Of a stretch of 64,000 nucleotides of DNA, positions 45,896-56,315 are shown piece after piece. The DNA comes from Fistulifera solaris. Its lineage: Eukaryota > Bacillariophyta > Bacillariophyceae > Naviculales > Stauroneidaceae. Each line of letters starts with the position of its first letter. Position 1 is the stretch's first letter. Made by a program: the position numbers and the translations under genes. The DNA lies in assembly GCA_030295235.1 (NCBI GenBank), contig AP026152.1:372001-436000 (forward strand), read 5' to 3'. The notes beneath the pieces are model-generated. The model was not told the DNA's origin. It made no database searches and was given only the letters and a program-made list of their open reading frames with translations.

Positions 45896-46460
45896 ATGCG
45901 TAACCTTCTCTTCATTTCTGCCTTATTAATATCAACGAATGCCTTTTCGTTACAAAGCAGTGTCGATCGAAGGGCGTTCGTCAGCACAGCGGCACTACTG
46001 ATCGCCACACCGCCGGCGGTGGCGATCGATGATCTCGCCATGCCGACGGATGAAGAGGCTCGTCTTTCGGAAGAGGTAGGTTGGATAGTTTTATCTTAAA
46101 AACCCCGGTAACTCGACTCTTTTTTGCAGGAGACATTCCAGTTCCATCTGGTTTCGGTCATCTGCCCTCCTTTTTGGACCCGGGGTATAGAACAATGCCG
46201 TCTAGCTGAGACCTTTTTCTGTGTATAAAAGCGTTCTCTATCCCAATGCGGTGACATATTCGACTCACACTCTTCCGTTGCAATAGGAAAAAATGAAAGA
46301 ACGATTGCGACTCAAAGCGGAATTGCAGAAAAAGGCCGCGCAACCCAAAACCTTCAGCGAAAGCTTGAAAGGAGAAAAGTCGAAACAACAAGAATTGCAG
46401 GGCATGTCGAAAGAAGAACGTCGTAATCGTTTATGTGAAGAACTGGGGCGGGGATGCTAA
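45896..46460 (+). CDS. Small thylakoid-lumen protein, unknown
   Basis: Likely three exons. Exon 1 encodes a signal peptide with NAFSLQSS (plastid junction), then DRRAFVSTAALLIATPPAVA, a twin-Arg-like lumenal signal, and the mature start IDDLAMP. Its donor is at 46076 (GTAGGT) or 46080. Exon 2 begins at 46130; in one reading it gives DIPVPSGFGHLPSFLDPG. The second intron is about 46195-46286. Exon 3 (46287-46460) encodes 57 charged residues: KERLRLKAELQKKAAQPKTF up to NRLCEELGRGC. The phases fit without strain only if the GGGG at 46192-46195 has one more base. The ends and targeting are better supported than the middle. No family recognised. Confidence 0.55.
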
Positions 46461-46603
46461 TAATCGCAGGGCGTCCACCGCAGAGCTAGAAAGAGGAGTG
46501 AATCTTGATGATTGAAATCATTGTAAACTCTCTTAAAATGTCATCGCGACGCTAACTTAATTAACTACCGGAACTTTTGTCGTTTACTGCTGCTAATTCG
46601 CTT

Positions 46604-47067
46604 TTACATTATATCATCTTCATCGACACCACCCGAAATGACGGCCGCCAGATCTTGACTTCGCATGAAACTGTACTTTCTTCCATCCGTCGTTTCTTCA
46701 TCTTTCGGTCCGATTCCCCAAGGATTCTTCGCTACAACAATATCTCCGATTTTCACATCCGGCATGGGTGCCACCAATCCATTTTCTTCTTCTCGTCCCG
46801 GGCCCATGGCGATGACACGACACAAATGCAAGCGCGGCAAATCTTCATTAGGCAAAAGAGTCCCGAATCTAGTTTCGGTCTCCCTTGAATGCGTTCGACG
46901 AGAAACATATCGTAATGACATTCCCATTGATCGACATTGTCGTTGACAATCAAGCGGCCGACCCCGGCACCTCCTTTCATTTCCGTTTTGAACCGCGAGG
47001 ACGCTAACGCCCCGGCTGTGTCAACGGCGAGTAGTAGTGCCAATGATAGAAGTGAAGCTCGGAGCAT
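46604..47067 (-). CDS. Plastid Cpn10/GroES-like co-chaperonin
   Basis: A signal peptide (LRASLLSLALLLAVDTAGAL) leads to a GroES-like domain. YDMFLVERIQGRPKLDSGLF is followed by LPNEDLPRLHLCRVIAMGPG and VKIGDIVVAKNPWGIGP, the order of Cpn10: N-terminal strand, mobile loop and roof loop. The frame breaks at four A on the plus strand (46854-46857) and is repaired by one more. The loop is shorter and less typical than in standard GroES, so it may be a divergent paralogue rather than the main Cpn60 partner. Length about 154 residues with targeting. The targeting peptide lacks a clear A-F junction, so plastid is likely but not sure. Confidence 0.72.
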
Positions 47068-47408
47068 GATGAAGGAGTGTATTGTTGTATAATGAATGGT
47101 GTTAATGTATGTTCCGTTTCACAGCATCACATCGGAAAACGCGTTGAAAACATCACATCGAATATGTTGTGACGTTGGTCGAGAATATTCCACGTGTAGG
47201 CACAGGGGAAGGCGGGGAGAAGACGAACAGACGAGCAGGGAAAATGAGCTATCGACTAAAGTGTATCAGGATCAAAATTGCACGACTGTAAATGCAGTCA
47301 CGAATCAAATCAGCGCTAGGTAGATGTCAATCAATCTATCAATCTATCTAGAGTCCACTTAATCGAATCACCTCTACACAAGAACAATAACTCCATCAAG
47401 CTCAGTAG
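47068..47408. other. Intergenic, no gene seen
   Basis: Spacer between the Cpn10-like gene's 5' end and the BTB gene's 3' end. A short ATCAATCT/ATCTATC repetitive stretch lies near 47327-47352. Confidence 0.45.
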
Positions 47409-48098
47409 CTATTCCGATATCGCCATACTTGGAATGGTATTCCCGTGCTCCGCAGCTGCTTGGACACGAAACAAATAATATTCCTCCACGTATCCATCAC
47501 CGGCCACGGGATGAAGATCCAGTCCTTTTAGTTGTGAGCATTTCACCAGCGTATCCTTGTCAAAGGGGACAAAATCAATGGGTAAGCTGATGTGGGCGGG
47601 TAATTGTGTATTCAACGCGACTCGCTCGAAATACGAAGATGCTTGAATGGCACGAGCTTCTCGTTCGATGTCTTCCAAGTTGATCTTCAACGCATCAAAT
47701 TGCCGTTCCACGGCAATCAACATCTTTCGTTGTGTGGACAATTCCGATCGCTTGGTGCTAATTTTTCGCTTGAGTTCCATCAGATACTCGCGACTGTATT
47801 TTTCAATGATTTTGGTCATATCCACCGAAATGCCGTAAAAGGCAAATTCTTCCCGAAGGGCCGCGCGACTCACCGATGACGGTACGAGAAGCTTGTGGGT
47901 GCGCAAATAGTCCAGGACGTACTGAAACAACAGGCCGTTGCGATCGATAAAGAGGGGCTCGGCGTTTTCTTCATGGTTCGCAATCCATTGCGCCAACCGG
48001 GAATTCTTACAGCGTTCGAGTGTCGCGCGTGAGACTTTGTAGAGCGTACCACCGACATCCAACGCCACCGGGCATTGGGTGTCCTTGATTGTTGTCAT
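47409..48098 (-). CDS. BTB/POZ (K-channel T1-type, KCTD-like) protein
   Basis: Protein of 229 residues, one frame. The T1/BTB domain occupies about residues 9-100: VALDVGGTLYKVSRATLERC (the V-x-L-N-V-G-G signature), then LFIDRNGLLFQYVLDYLRTH (family D-R-[DN]-x..F..[IV]L.[FY]LR). A coiled coil follows (YLMELKRKISTKRSELSTQR). KCTD proteins often act as Cullin-3 adaptors; no channel segment is present, so that role is possible here. C-terminal ~70 residues are not recognised. Confidence 0.85.
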   Translation of the reverse strand: MTTIKDTQCPVALDVGGTLYKVSRATLERCKNSRLAQWIANHEENAEPLFIDRNGLLFQYVLDYLRTHKLLVPSSVSRAALREEFAFYGISVDMTKIIEKYSREYLMELKRKISTKRSELSTQRKMLIAVERQFDALKINLEDIEREARAIQASSYFERVALNTQLPAHISLPIDFVPFDKDTLVKCSQLKGLDLHPVAGDGYVEEYYLFRVQAAAEHGNTIPSMAISE

Positions 48099-48697
48099 GG
48101 GTTAACGAAGTCGAACAAGGCGTGGATTCGATGGTTCTCTCGACATGATAACTTTTTTTCCGAAGGACGGCTCGTTTTGTGAAGGGGCTAGTATTCGAAA
48201 GTTGGTATCCGGGATCGATCCTGGAGTGGACTCTGTTTTGCTGTTGCCGTAGGAACAAAAATCACTGGATCGGCATTCTACGTTTTCATCACGATAGTGA
48301 TGCCGATCGGGGACCACGAAACAAGACCCGATCATTGGGAGGGCAGGACTTTGACTTTGTGGTGCAAAAACGGAATCGGACGAAAATGAAATGCCCGTAG
48401 GTTCCAAGGACCATTAAACATGCCGATGCGGTATCGCGTGGGGCCGTTCATCCGGGAACGATGAATAATGTGCCGTGTCCGTTGAAATAATTGTATCACG
48501 AACGAACATGACTGAGAGCTGAAGGGCGGTGTCGTCTGGCCGTCACAACGGCAGGATGCAAGCCGCACGCGGCACGAAAAAAATCCACCGCGTTTATTTT
48601 TTTGTTGCCATGAAAGTATAATAGTCTAGAGTGATTGTGATCCTTTTTCGTTTTTAGAATTACGAGCCTAAATCTAACAATTCAACAATCATCAACA
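48099..48697. promoter_or_regulatory. Divergent promoter region, BTB protein / Snu114
   Basis: Between the BTB gene and the U5 GTPase. A TATA-like TATAATAG lies near 48617. No gene recognised. Confidence 0.4.
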
Positions 48698-51600
48698 ATG
48701 AGCGACAACGACGAAGAATTGTACGACGAATTTGGGAATTACATTGGCCCGGATCTCGATTCGTCGTCCGACGAAGAAGACGACAGTGTTCCTCCGGCGG
48801 CACCCGACGATGCTTCTGATGTCTCCCACGATTCCATGAAAGACATGGTGGCACGAGAAGAAGCCTACGCGGAACCAATGAAGGCGATTGTGTTACACGA
48901 AGACAAGGAACATTACGCGTCGGCCGAGCAAGTCTACGGAGAAGAAGTTCGCACGGCGGTTTTAGATGAAGATGCCATGGACATTGAAACACCCATCATG
49001 GAGGCGGAAACGAAAAAAGTATTGCACGTTCAAGGCATTCCTTACGAATGGAATTATTCGGACGACTATCTGGGAGCTCATTTTCTCAATGAAACGACCC
49101 GCAATCGCCGCGCGATTGCCATTGTCGGACATTTGCATCACGGCAAAACATCGTTGATGGATCTGATTCTCGAACCCACGTTGCAGTCAGGAAGGTGGGG
49201 ACCAAGAGCATCACTGGATGGCAAAGGTCCACGGTATACCGATACTTTACAAACCGAACACGATCGACAAATGAGTTTGGTCAGTACACCGCTCACCACA
49301 CTCTTGACCGATACGCGCGGGAAATCGTTCTGTGTCACCGTCCTGGATACTCCGGGGCATCCCCATTTTCATGATGAAGCCGTGGCGGCCCTGCGGGCCG
49401 TCGATGCCGCCTGTGTCGTCGTCGACGTCGTCGAAGGGATCATGATGCATACCGAAATGGTTGTGCGACAAGCGATTGCGGAAGGCCTACCGCTCCTGCT
49501 GGTATTGACCAAAATGGATCGTCTCATTGTGGAATTGAAATTGACACCGCGGGATTCTTACTTTAAATTGCAACACATTATTGATGAATTCAATGAACTG
49601 GTCGGTAGGGCGTCGCGTGGACGGTATCCGAAAGTCTCTCCGGAACGCGGAAATGTTGCATTCGCGTCTTCCGTACACGGTTGGATGTTTACCTTACACA
49701 GTTTTGCGCAAGTATATTTGGAGCATCAAGCGAATGATGATGGATTGGGACAAAACTTGTCCATTGATGACTTTGCGCTTCGTTTGTGGGGGGATGCCTA
49801 TTTGGACCCGGAAACGGGTCGTTTCCAGCGTTCTCCGCGCGATTGTTCGACCAATAAGGTGGAAAGGACGTTTGTCACTTTTGTGCTGGAACCGATTTAC
49901 AAAATATACAGTGCTTGTTTGGGAGAACGCGAAGCTGATGTCAATGCGCTGCTGCGTTCGTTGGGAGTTTTGTTGAAGAAAGATCAGCTGCGAGCCAGTG
50001 CACGTCCTCTTCTTCGTGCCGCCTTGTCGCAATTCTTACAAACGGCGCAACACGGATTTGTCGATATGGTCGTGCAGCAGTGTCCACACCCTGCGGCTTC
50101 CGCGGCAGGTAAAATTGCGCGGAATTATACGGGTCCAGTAGTTCAGGAAGATGATAACAACCAGGACGTCAGGGATGACAAATACCTTAAACTCTACCAC
50201 GCCATGAAAGACTGTGATCCAAAAGGACCTTTAGTTATGCACGCTGTGAAAAGTTATGCGTCTGCTGATGGGCAATCCTTTTGGACCTTGGCGCGAATTT
50301 ATTCCGGCACGGTTCGACCAGCCACATCGGTGCAAATCTTGGGCGAATCCTATTCACCCGAAGATGACGACGAAGATACAGCGAAATGTGTCATTCAGGG
50401 CGTCGCCATCCCTCGTGGTCGATTTCACACTCACGTGAGCGTAGCAACGGCCGGCAATTGGGTGCTCTTGGAAGGGGTCGACGCGCATATCGCCAAGACC
50501 GCCACCATCGTAGAAGAATCATATGCGGATGTGGCACACATCTTCAAACCTCTTTCCTTTCCACAAGTTGGCGGTGAAGCTGTAATGAAACTTTCCATTG
50601 AGCCATTGAATCCTGCAGAACTGCCGAAGATGATTGAAGGTCTTCGACGAGTTTCGAAAGCATATCCCATGGCTAGGACTAGAGTCGAAGAAAGTGGCGA
50701 ACACGTCGTACTGGGAAATGGAGAATTATACATGGATTGCATGATGCATGATTTGAGGCATGTGTACTCGGACATTGAAGTGAAAATTGCGGACCCCATG
50801 GTGGCATTCCGAGAAACTGTGGTCGAAAGTAGTGCACTCAAATGTTCGGCTGAAACGTCAAACAAAAAGAATCGTCTCTCGCTAATCGCCGAACCTTTGG
50901 ATGAAGGTCTTGCCGAAGAGTTGGAAGCCGGGAAAGTGAAGGTTGCTTGGGAGCCAAAGAAGTTTGCTAAATTCTTTCAGACTCAATACAATTGGGACTT
51001 GCTCTCCTCTCGTTCAGTCTGGGCATTTGGCGATTCTCCAACGCACGGAACCAATATCCTGTTGGATGACACACTTCCTAGTGAAGTGGACAAGGTTCTG
51101 TTAAACTCTTGTAAATCAAGTATCGTGCAAGGTTTTCAATGGGCCACCAGAGAAGGTCCTCTGTGCGAGGAACCAGTGCGTGGAACCAAAGTCAAGATAC
51201 TGGATGCCTTGTTGGCCGACAAGCCCATTTTTCGTGGAGGTGGTCAGATGATCCCGACAGCCCGGCGTACCGTGCATGCAGCTCTACTGACTGCTAGTCC
51301 AAGGCTTCTGGAGCCAGTACTACGTCTCGATATTCAATGCCCCGGGGCCATTGTCAGCGATTTACAATCCGTGCTCAGCCGGAGACGTGGTCATATTGTG
51401 CAAGACCGTCCCATATCCGGAACCACATTTTATAGTGTGAAAGGTTTCCTTCCGATGTTGGACAGTTTTGGGTTTGAAACAGATCTTCGAACATTTACTC
51501 AAGGCCAAGCGATGGTATTTTCTGCGTTCGACCACTGGTCGGTCGTCCCGGGTGACCCGTTGGACAAGAGCATTATACTCCATCCTCTAGAACCAAGTCC

Positions 51601-51742
51601 TCCGCCTCACCTTGCTCGTGAACTACTCATCAAAACACGCCGACGAAAGGGTCTTTCGGAGGATGTCTCTATGAGCAAGTTCCTCGACGACGATATGCGC
51701 GCTCAATTGCAAGCTTTGCAAGAACAGGATAATATGGAATAA
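48698..51742 (+). CDS. EFTUD2: U5 snRNP GTPase Snu114/EFTUD2
   Basis: EF-2-like GTPase of the U5 snRNP that controls spliceosome activation and release. One uninterrupted frame of 1014 residues, the usual length. The N-terminus is the family's acidic tag (EELYDEFGNYIGPDLDSSSD). G1 is GHLHHGKTSLMD near residue 145, switch II is DTPGHPHFHDE, and G4 is TKMDRL in place of the usual N-K-x-D. Domains II-V follow with GNGELYMDCMMHDLRHVY, VAFRETVVE, and late in the protein RRGHIVQDRPISGTTFY and GFETDLRTFTQGQAMVFSAF. This long gene without a frame break is a useful control for the breaks elsewhere. Confidence 0.97.
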   Translation: MSDNDEELYDEFGNYIGPDLDSSSDEEDDSVPPAAPDDASDVSHDSMKDMVAREEAYAEPMKAIVLHEDKEHYASAEQVYGEEVRTAVLDEDAMDIETPIMEAETKKVLHVQGIPYEWNYSDDYLGAHFLNETTRNRRAIAIVGHLHHGKTSLMDLILEPTLQSGRWGPRASLDGKGPRYTDTLQTEHDRQMSLVSTPLTTLLTDTRGKSFCVTVLDTPGHPHFHDEAVAALRAVDAACVVVDVVEGIMMHTEMVVRQAIAEGLPLLLVLTKMDRLIVELKLTPRDSYFKLQHIIDEFNELVGRASRGRYPKVSPERGNVAFASSVHGWMFTLHSFAQVYLEHQANDDGLGQNLSIDDFALRLWGDAYLDPETGRFQRSPRDCSTNKVERTFVTFVLEPIYKIYSACLGEREADVNALLRSLGVLLKKDQLRASARPLLRAALSQFLQTAQHGFVDMVVQQCPHPAASAAGKIARNYTGPVVQEDDNNQDVRDDKYLKLYHAMKDCDPKGPLVMHAVKSYASADGQSFWTLARIYSGTVRPATSVQILGESYSPEDDDEDTAKCVIQGVAIPRGRFHTHVSVATAGNWVLLEGVDAHIAKTATIVEESYADVAHIFKPLSFPQVGGEAVMKLSIEPLNPAELPKMIEGLRRVSKAYPMARTRVEESGEHVVLGNGELYMDCMMHDLRHVYSDIEVKIADPMVAFRETVVESSALKCSAETSNKKNRLSLIAEPLDEGLAEELEAGKVKVAWEPKKFAKFFQTQYNWDLLSSRSVWAFGDSPTHGTNILLDDTLPSEVDKVLLNSCKSSIVQGFQWATREGPLCEEPVRGTKVKILDALLADKPIFRGGGQMIPTARRTVHAALLTASPRLLEPVLRLDIQCPGAIVSDLQSVLSRRRGHIVQDRPISGTTFYSVKGFLPMLDSFGFETDLRTFTQGQAMVFSAFDHWSVVPGDPLDKSIILHPLEPSPPPHLARELLIKTRRRKGLSEDVSMSKFLDDDMRAQLQALQEQDNME

Positions 51743-51853
51743 GAGAATATAATGTCGCAGCTAAAATTTTCTTTTTTTTACGAAAACGTTATTGTGTTAA
51801 GCAATCGTGGTTGTGATTGCTACTACTGTAGAAGAAAGAATAAAGCAACGACT

Positions 51854-52793
51854 TCACTTCAGAAATTCCTTTTGTGCTGTAACGACAATCTGACCCAACC
51901 ACAGCACTTGCAAAAGAGATAAGCCCGACAATGCCACCAGAAAGAAATAGAGCCAAAATTTGCGGTGCTTCAATTGCGGGTCGTCGGTTCGACGCAAGGC
52001 TTGCTGAACATCCCGACAAAAATAGTAGGAGACGTACGGCCACGCCAGGCATCGACAAAGGAGGAACAATAGAACAAATAGGACACCGACGATCAGTTTC
52101 AGGCGAGGGAATGCGTCGGCCAAACCGGGTATCCCCAATTCGAGATCGAAGTTGACCAAACAACACAAGGCGATGGTGGACAGTTCCGAATAACCGAAAA
52201 GAAGGGTGCATAATAGAGTCCGGTTTCGGTGGACCAACAACCGTACGCCGACAAGAGACTGAGAATGTGATGAAAGATCAGTTCCGGTTTATCGTTCCAC
52301 AGTATCGAATCCATCAAATCTTTGATTTGATAGTAGGTAAAAATAAAGCGACTCGATAGTGAGTCGGATAATAGGCATACAATCGTTGGGAATACTCGTC
52401 GGGATGCCATTTCTTTCCGTAAGGACTCGACGGTGACCGAATCGCACTGACACCGGCCCACACCATGATGATACAACAAAGAGCATCCACGCCGACATAT
52501 CGTGCCACGATTTGACGATGCTTTGCCGTTTGAAAGAGGACATGCGGATGCCACTGCAACAGAAACTGGACGGCGTGTTGACTGACGGTGAGGCAGGTCA
52601 AAAGAGGACACCGGTGAGCCACCGCGACGACCGATTCGGTCGTGTGTGATAAGCAGCTTCTCCGAGTAGTAATTGCCATGAAGGCTTGGAGACAGTCGTC
52701 TTCATCCTGATAGACCCTAGTTATCAGCAACAAGGGTTTCGATTGTTTCTGGAAAAATGATCGGTTTATGCGCGAACACGCCGCGAGGGTCAT
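51854..52793 (-). CDS. TLC-domain multi-pass membrane protein
   Basis: TRAM-LAG1-CLN8 domain protein of roughly 310 residues; relatives act as ceramide synthases or membrane lipid regulators. At least six membrane segments. The central block KDLMDSILWNDKPELIFHHI carries the paired His typical of the TLC core, followed by LSLLSAYGCWSTETGLYYAP. The sequence then continues through ELSTIALCCLVNF and LKLIVGVLFVLLFLLCRCLA to FWLYFFLVALSGLSLLQVLW and a lysine-containing end. The frame breaks twice, at five A (52339-52343) and four A (52197-52200) on the plus strand; one more base at each gives a continuous protein. The ceramide synthase Hox-like region is absent, so a CLN8/TMEM56-like member is the better guess. 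Confidence 0.75.
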
Positions 52794-53132
52794 CTTTTGT
52801 TTGTTGTTTGCGAGAATGACCGCCAGTCAGTCGTGGAATTGAGTCACGCATGGTCCGAATCTTTTTGCTTTTTGTGCCGCCGGAAGCGGGGCGCGCTCGC
52901 TACTACTTTCTTACGCATACTACAGATTCCAAGGTACATTTTAAGCGTCGAGTGAGGACATGAGGAATGACGCAAAGAGTACAGCGAGAGATGCGAAGAA
53001 GAAGAAAAAGATTTTGCATGATGCCTGCTTCGCCTTTCAACGACAACAACATCCGTCGCGTCCATTCCATTTCTATTTCTTCTTCTTCTTCTTATTATTA
53101 TTTCTCTTCCTCTTCTTACACTCAAGAAAGCA
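52794..53132. other. Divergent spacer with TTC/TTA microsatellite
   Basis: Between the TLC gene and succinyl-CoA ligase. A TTC then TTA simple repeat lies at about 53077-53102, just before the ligase start, probably within its 5' UTR. Confidence 0.6.
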
Positions 53133-54545
53133 ATGAACGCAACTATGTTGGCATTGCGTCGTTCTTTCGCCCGACCGCGCCTCACGGTGGGGGCCGTCCG
53201 TCATCTCAATGTGCACGAATATGTCTCCATGGAGATTATGCAAGCGCACGGCATCAAAACACCCAATTGCAGTGTCGCTAGTACTCCTGAAGAAGCCGAA
53301 CAAATCTTTGTACACAAATTGAACAAGCGTAAGTAAAAAGTGGTAAAGGATCGTTCGCTCGGTAGATTCGCAAGCTGACACGCACGCATTCGTTGTCTCT
53401 TTCTAGCCGGCACACCCTTGCAAGACGTGGTGATTAAAGCCCAAGTCCTTTCGGGAGGACGCGGCTTGGGTCATTTCAAAAGCGGCTTCAAAGGCGGTGT
53501 CCACATGGTCACGAAAGCGGGTCAGGCCCGTGACTTTGCCAAAAGCATGTTGGGAGAAGAACTCGTCACGAAACAAGCACCGAACGGCATTATCTGCAAC
53601 AAAGTATTGCTGATGGAACGCATGTACATGCGGAACGAAATGTATCTCAGTATTCTCATGGATCGGGCCAGTCAAGGACCTCTCATGGTGGCTAGTCCGC
53701 GGGGTGGGACGTCGATTGAAGATGTGGCGGCGACCAATCCGGAAGTCATCTTCACGCAACCGATTGATATTACCGTAGGTTTAACGGACGAACAGGCGCA
53801 GCGGATGGCGGGGAATCTCGGATTGGAGCCGGGTTCGGAAGGACATGCGCAAGCCGTGACTTTGATGAAGAATTTGTACAATATGTTCATTGCCTGTGAT
53901 TGCACGCAGGTCGAAGTCAATCCATTGGCGGAAACGCCCTCGGGAGACATTGTCGTGTGTGATGCCAAGGTCAACTTTGATGACAATGCCGAGTTTCGTC
54001 AAACGGGTATCTTTGCTCGACGCGATACGACACAAGAGGATCCGCGGGAAGTCGCCGCGAGTGAGTACGACTTGAATTACATTGGTCTCGATGGGAACAT
54101 TGGTTGCATGGTGAACGGCGCCGGCTTGGCCATGTCCACAATGGACATTATTCAACTCAAGGGTGGATCTCCGGCCAACTTTTTGGATGTCGGCGGTGGA
54201 GCTTCCGAACAACAAGTACAGAAAGCGTTCGAAATTCTCAATGCTGATCCCAAGGTCAAGGCCATCTTGGTTAACATCTTTGGTGGTATCATGCGCTGTG
54301 ATGTTATTGCGAACGGAATTTTGAATGCGGTCAAAGAAATTGGTATCAGCAAACCCATTGTCATTCGTTTGCAAGGAACGAATGTCGACAAGGCCAAGAC
54401 TTTAATTGAAGGATCGCCGTACCGCATGATTTTGGCGGATGACTTGGAAGCGGCGGCCGAAAAGGCCGTGGGTGTGGCGGAAATTGTCGCGCAGGCGGAA
54501 AAGATTGAGGTGGATGTCAAATTTGAAGGATTTAACAACTTGTAA
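53133..54545 (+). CDS. SUCLA2: Succinyl-CoA ligase beta subunit, mitochondrial
   Basis: TCA-cycle enzyme that forms ATP or GTP from succinyl-CoA. Exon 1 encodes an Arg-rich presequence (ALRRSFARPRLTVGAVRHLN) and the start of the ATP-grasp domain (LNVHEYVSMEIMQAHGIKTP). An intron at 53329-53407 (79 nt) joins NKPGTPLQDVVIKAQVLSGG and GRGLGHFKSGFKGGV. Other signatures are the grasp metal site QVEVNPLAET, then GLDGNIGCMVNGAGLAMSTM and FGGIMRCDVIANGI near the CoA-ligase fold, where GGI-x-R-C-D is highly conserved. About 440 residues, no frame problem. Nucleotide specificity cannot be told from the sequence by eye. Confidence 0.95.
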
Positions 54546-54719
54546 CATGATATGGTAGATATCTAGCAAAAGAATAACTTCTTTGCGTTGAATTGATTAA
54601 TCAGAAGATAATGATGTTACGAGCGAATATTCAAGGTTGAGGGTTATCACAGCACAACCCTAATTCCGTCAAAGGGAAAACATTTCGTCGGTACGGCAAG
54701 GAATGTATGTATGAAATTT

Positions 54720-55360
54720 TTATTGAGAAACAAACGTCACTTTCAAGATGGATTGACCCACTTTCATTTCGATGCCATCCTCCAAAGGATACGGTACATC
54801 GACTCGAACATCTTCGTCCCGAATCAATGTGCCATTCGATGAACCCGTATCTATGAAATAGAACGTCCCATTTTCTACCGTAAATTTGCCGTGCGTCGTC
54901 GAAACTTCCAAATCATGACAGAGAGAAACGCCATTTTGTTTGAATTTCTTCCCCTTGGATCGACCCAAGAGACACGGTTTGTTGGGTTTGGGTGTGACGA
55001 AAAAGGTGCTGCCGGCATGTTCTCCCGAGATGATATCGATTTTCAACATATCTTTGGCTCCTTTTTTGTCTTCCGCCAAGGGTTTGGAATTTTCGCAGTT
55101 CTCCATCATTTGTTCATGACAACTATACAACTCTCGTACACCGTCTTCCAGTTCCTGTCGCAAGACTTTTAGCGCCATTTCAGCTTTCTTATCTGTCTTG
55201 GCCAAGGCTTGCTGTAATACAAAGTTGAGAGCTTCTTCGACGGTGGATTTGCCGGTCGGAAACGGAACTGTAGCGTCAAACGATGCGTCAGAGACGGGTG
55301 TCAAGGCGGTTCGCGGAGCCGACGATGACACTTACCATCATTCAATAACGTAGAAGTCAT
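54720..55360 (-). CDS. FHA-domain protein
   Basis: Phosphothreonine-binding FHA domain in the C-terminal ~95 residues: CLLGRSKGKKFKQNGVSL, then the S-T-x-H-G core as VSTTHGKFTVENG, and DTGSSNGTLIRDE. The N-terminal part is a coiled coil (ALAKTDKKAEMALKVLRQEL). The true start lies upstream of the apparent single frame: exon 1 (55336-55360) encodes MTSTLLND, and an intron of 68 nt (55268-55335, GTAAGT..CTACAG) leads to VPFPTGKSTVEEALNF. The frame continuing upstream to 55331 (SSSAPRTALTP) is therefore intronic. Total 190 residues. Confidence 0.88.
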
Positions 55361-55793
55361 CTTATTTGTTGATTAATAGCAAATGATTGATTCGTATGGT
55401 TTATGTATCTCATCAATGATGCGGAGAGCCGACACATGAAAGAGAAAGAATAATGTGAGACGAGCGCATCTTTCACGTCCCCGCTATGTATAAAACGTGA
55501 ATGCTCTATAATGTTCTGGTGTATGTATATCAAGTAAAGGGTTACGCGCCGGCAAAACTTTCGACTATAGTTTATCATGTAGAAACCGTAGCGGAGCGAC
55601 ATGACCTGCTACGCTTTTGTTTTCCGCCGCCCCGCCCGCCTGTCGCGATGAAACCATGAAAACTTCTCCCCCGCACTTTCTTGTTGGACACTCCGCTGTG
55701 ATGAATCATCATTGAAACTAGCCATTTGTACTTGATCGCTCGCACAAACCGTGTGATTTTACAGATTCCAGACCGCGGTCAGCCGATGCAACC
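55361..55793. promoter_or_regulatory. Divergent promoter region, FHA / TMEM222-like
   Basis: Spacer between two divergent starts. Nothing specific recognised. Confidence 0.4.
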
Positions 55794-56315
55794 ATGAATC
55801 ATCACGCCATCAACGCCACCGCCGCCTTCTCGTACAGTATTGTTTGGACACCACTTCCTTTCATAACATGGATCTTTCCATTCATCGGTCATACTGGCAT
55901 GGCTGACTCCAAAGGGATTATTTCGGATTTTCAAGGTCCTTATTTTGTCGGAGATCGGGGTCACATGGCGTTTGGGGCTCCCACGAAAGTATTGAAAATT
56001 CGGTTCATTGAAGAAGACAATACGGAATTCTGTCACGCCTCACAATGGGATGAAGCAATCCAAGAAGCGAATGCTGTATACCGTGGGCGTATGCACAATT
56101 TGTTTTGCGACAATTGTCACTCGCACGTAGCGTATGCATTGAATCGAATGGCTGTCAAAGATTACGGTGTCGAAAAATGGGATATGGTGAAGATTGCTGT
56201 ACTCATATTTTTTCGGGGGCGTTTTGTTTCCTGGGGTGCCATGTTTCAGAGCTGGGGTCCTTTTCTTGTTATAGTAATGCTGATTTGGTTGATGAGGAGA
56301 TGGGGAAACAAATAA
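55794..56315 (+). CDS. TMEM222/RTE1-family membrane protein (DUF778)
   Basis: Protein of 173 residues, one frame. The family signature is nearly complete: YSIVWTPLPFITWIFPFIGH, then GMADSKGIISDFQGPYFVGD, MAFGAPTK, and YRGRMHNLFCDNCHSHVAYA. Plant RTE1 modulates the ethylene receptor; TMEM222 in animals is less known. Membrane helices are present at the N-terminus and twice near the C-terminus (FLVIVMLIWLM). The conserved Cys-His cluster may bind metal. Function in diatoms is unknown. Confidence 0.9.
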   Translation: MNHHAINATAAFSYSIVWTPLPFITWIFPFIGHTGMADSKGIISDFQGPYFVGDRGHMAFGAPTKVLKIRFIEEDNTEFCHASQWDEAIQEANAVYRGRMHNLFCDNCHSHVAYALNRMAVKDYGVEKWDMVKIAVLIFFRGRFVSWGAMFQSWGPFLVIVMLIWLMRRWGNK

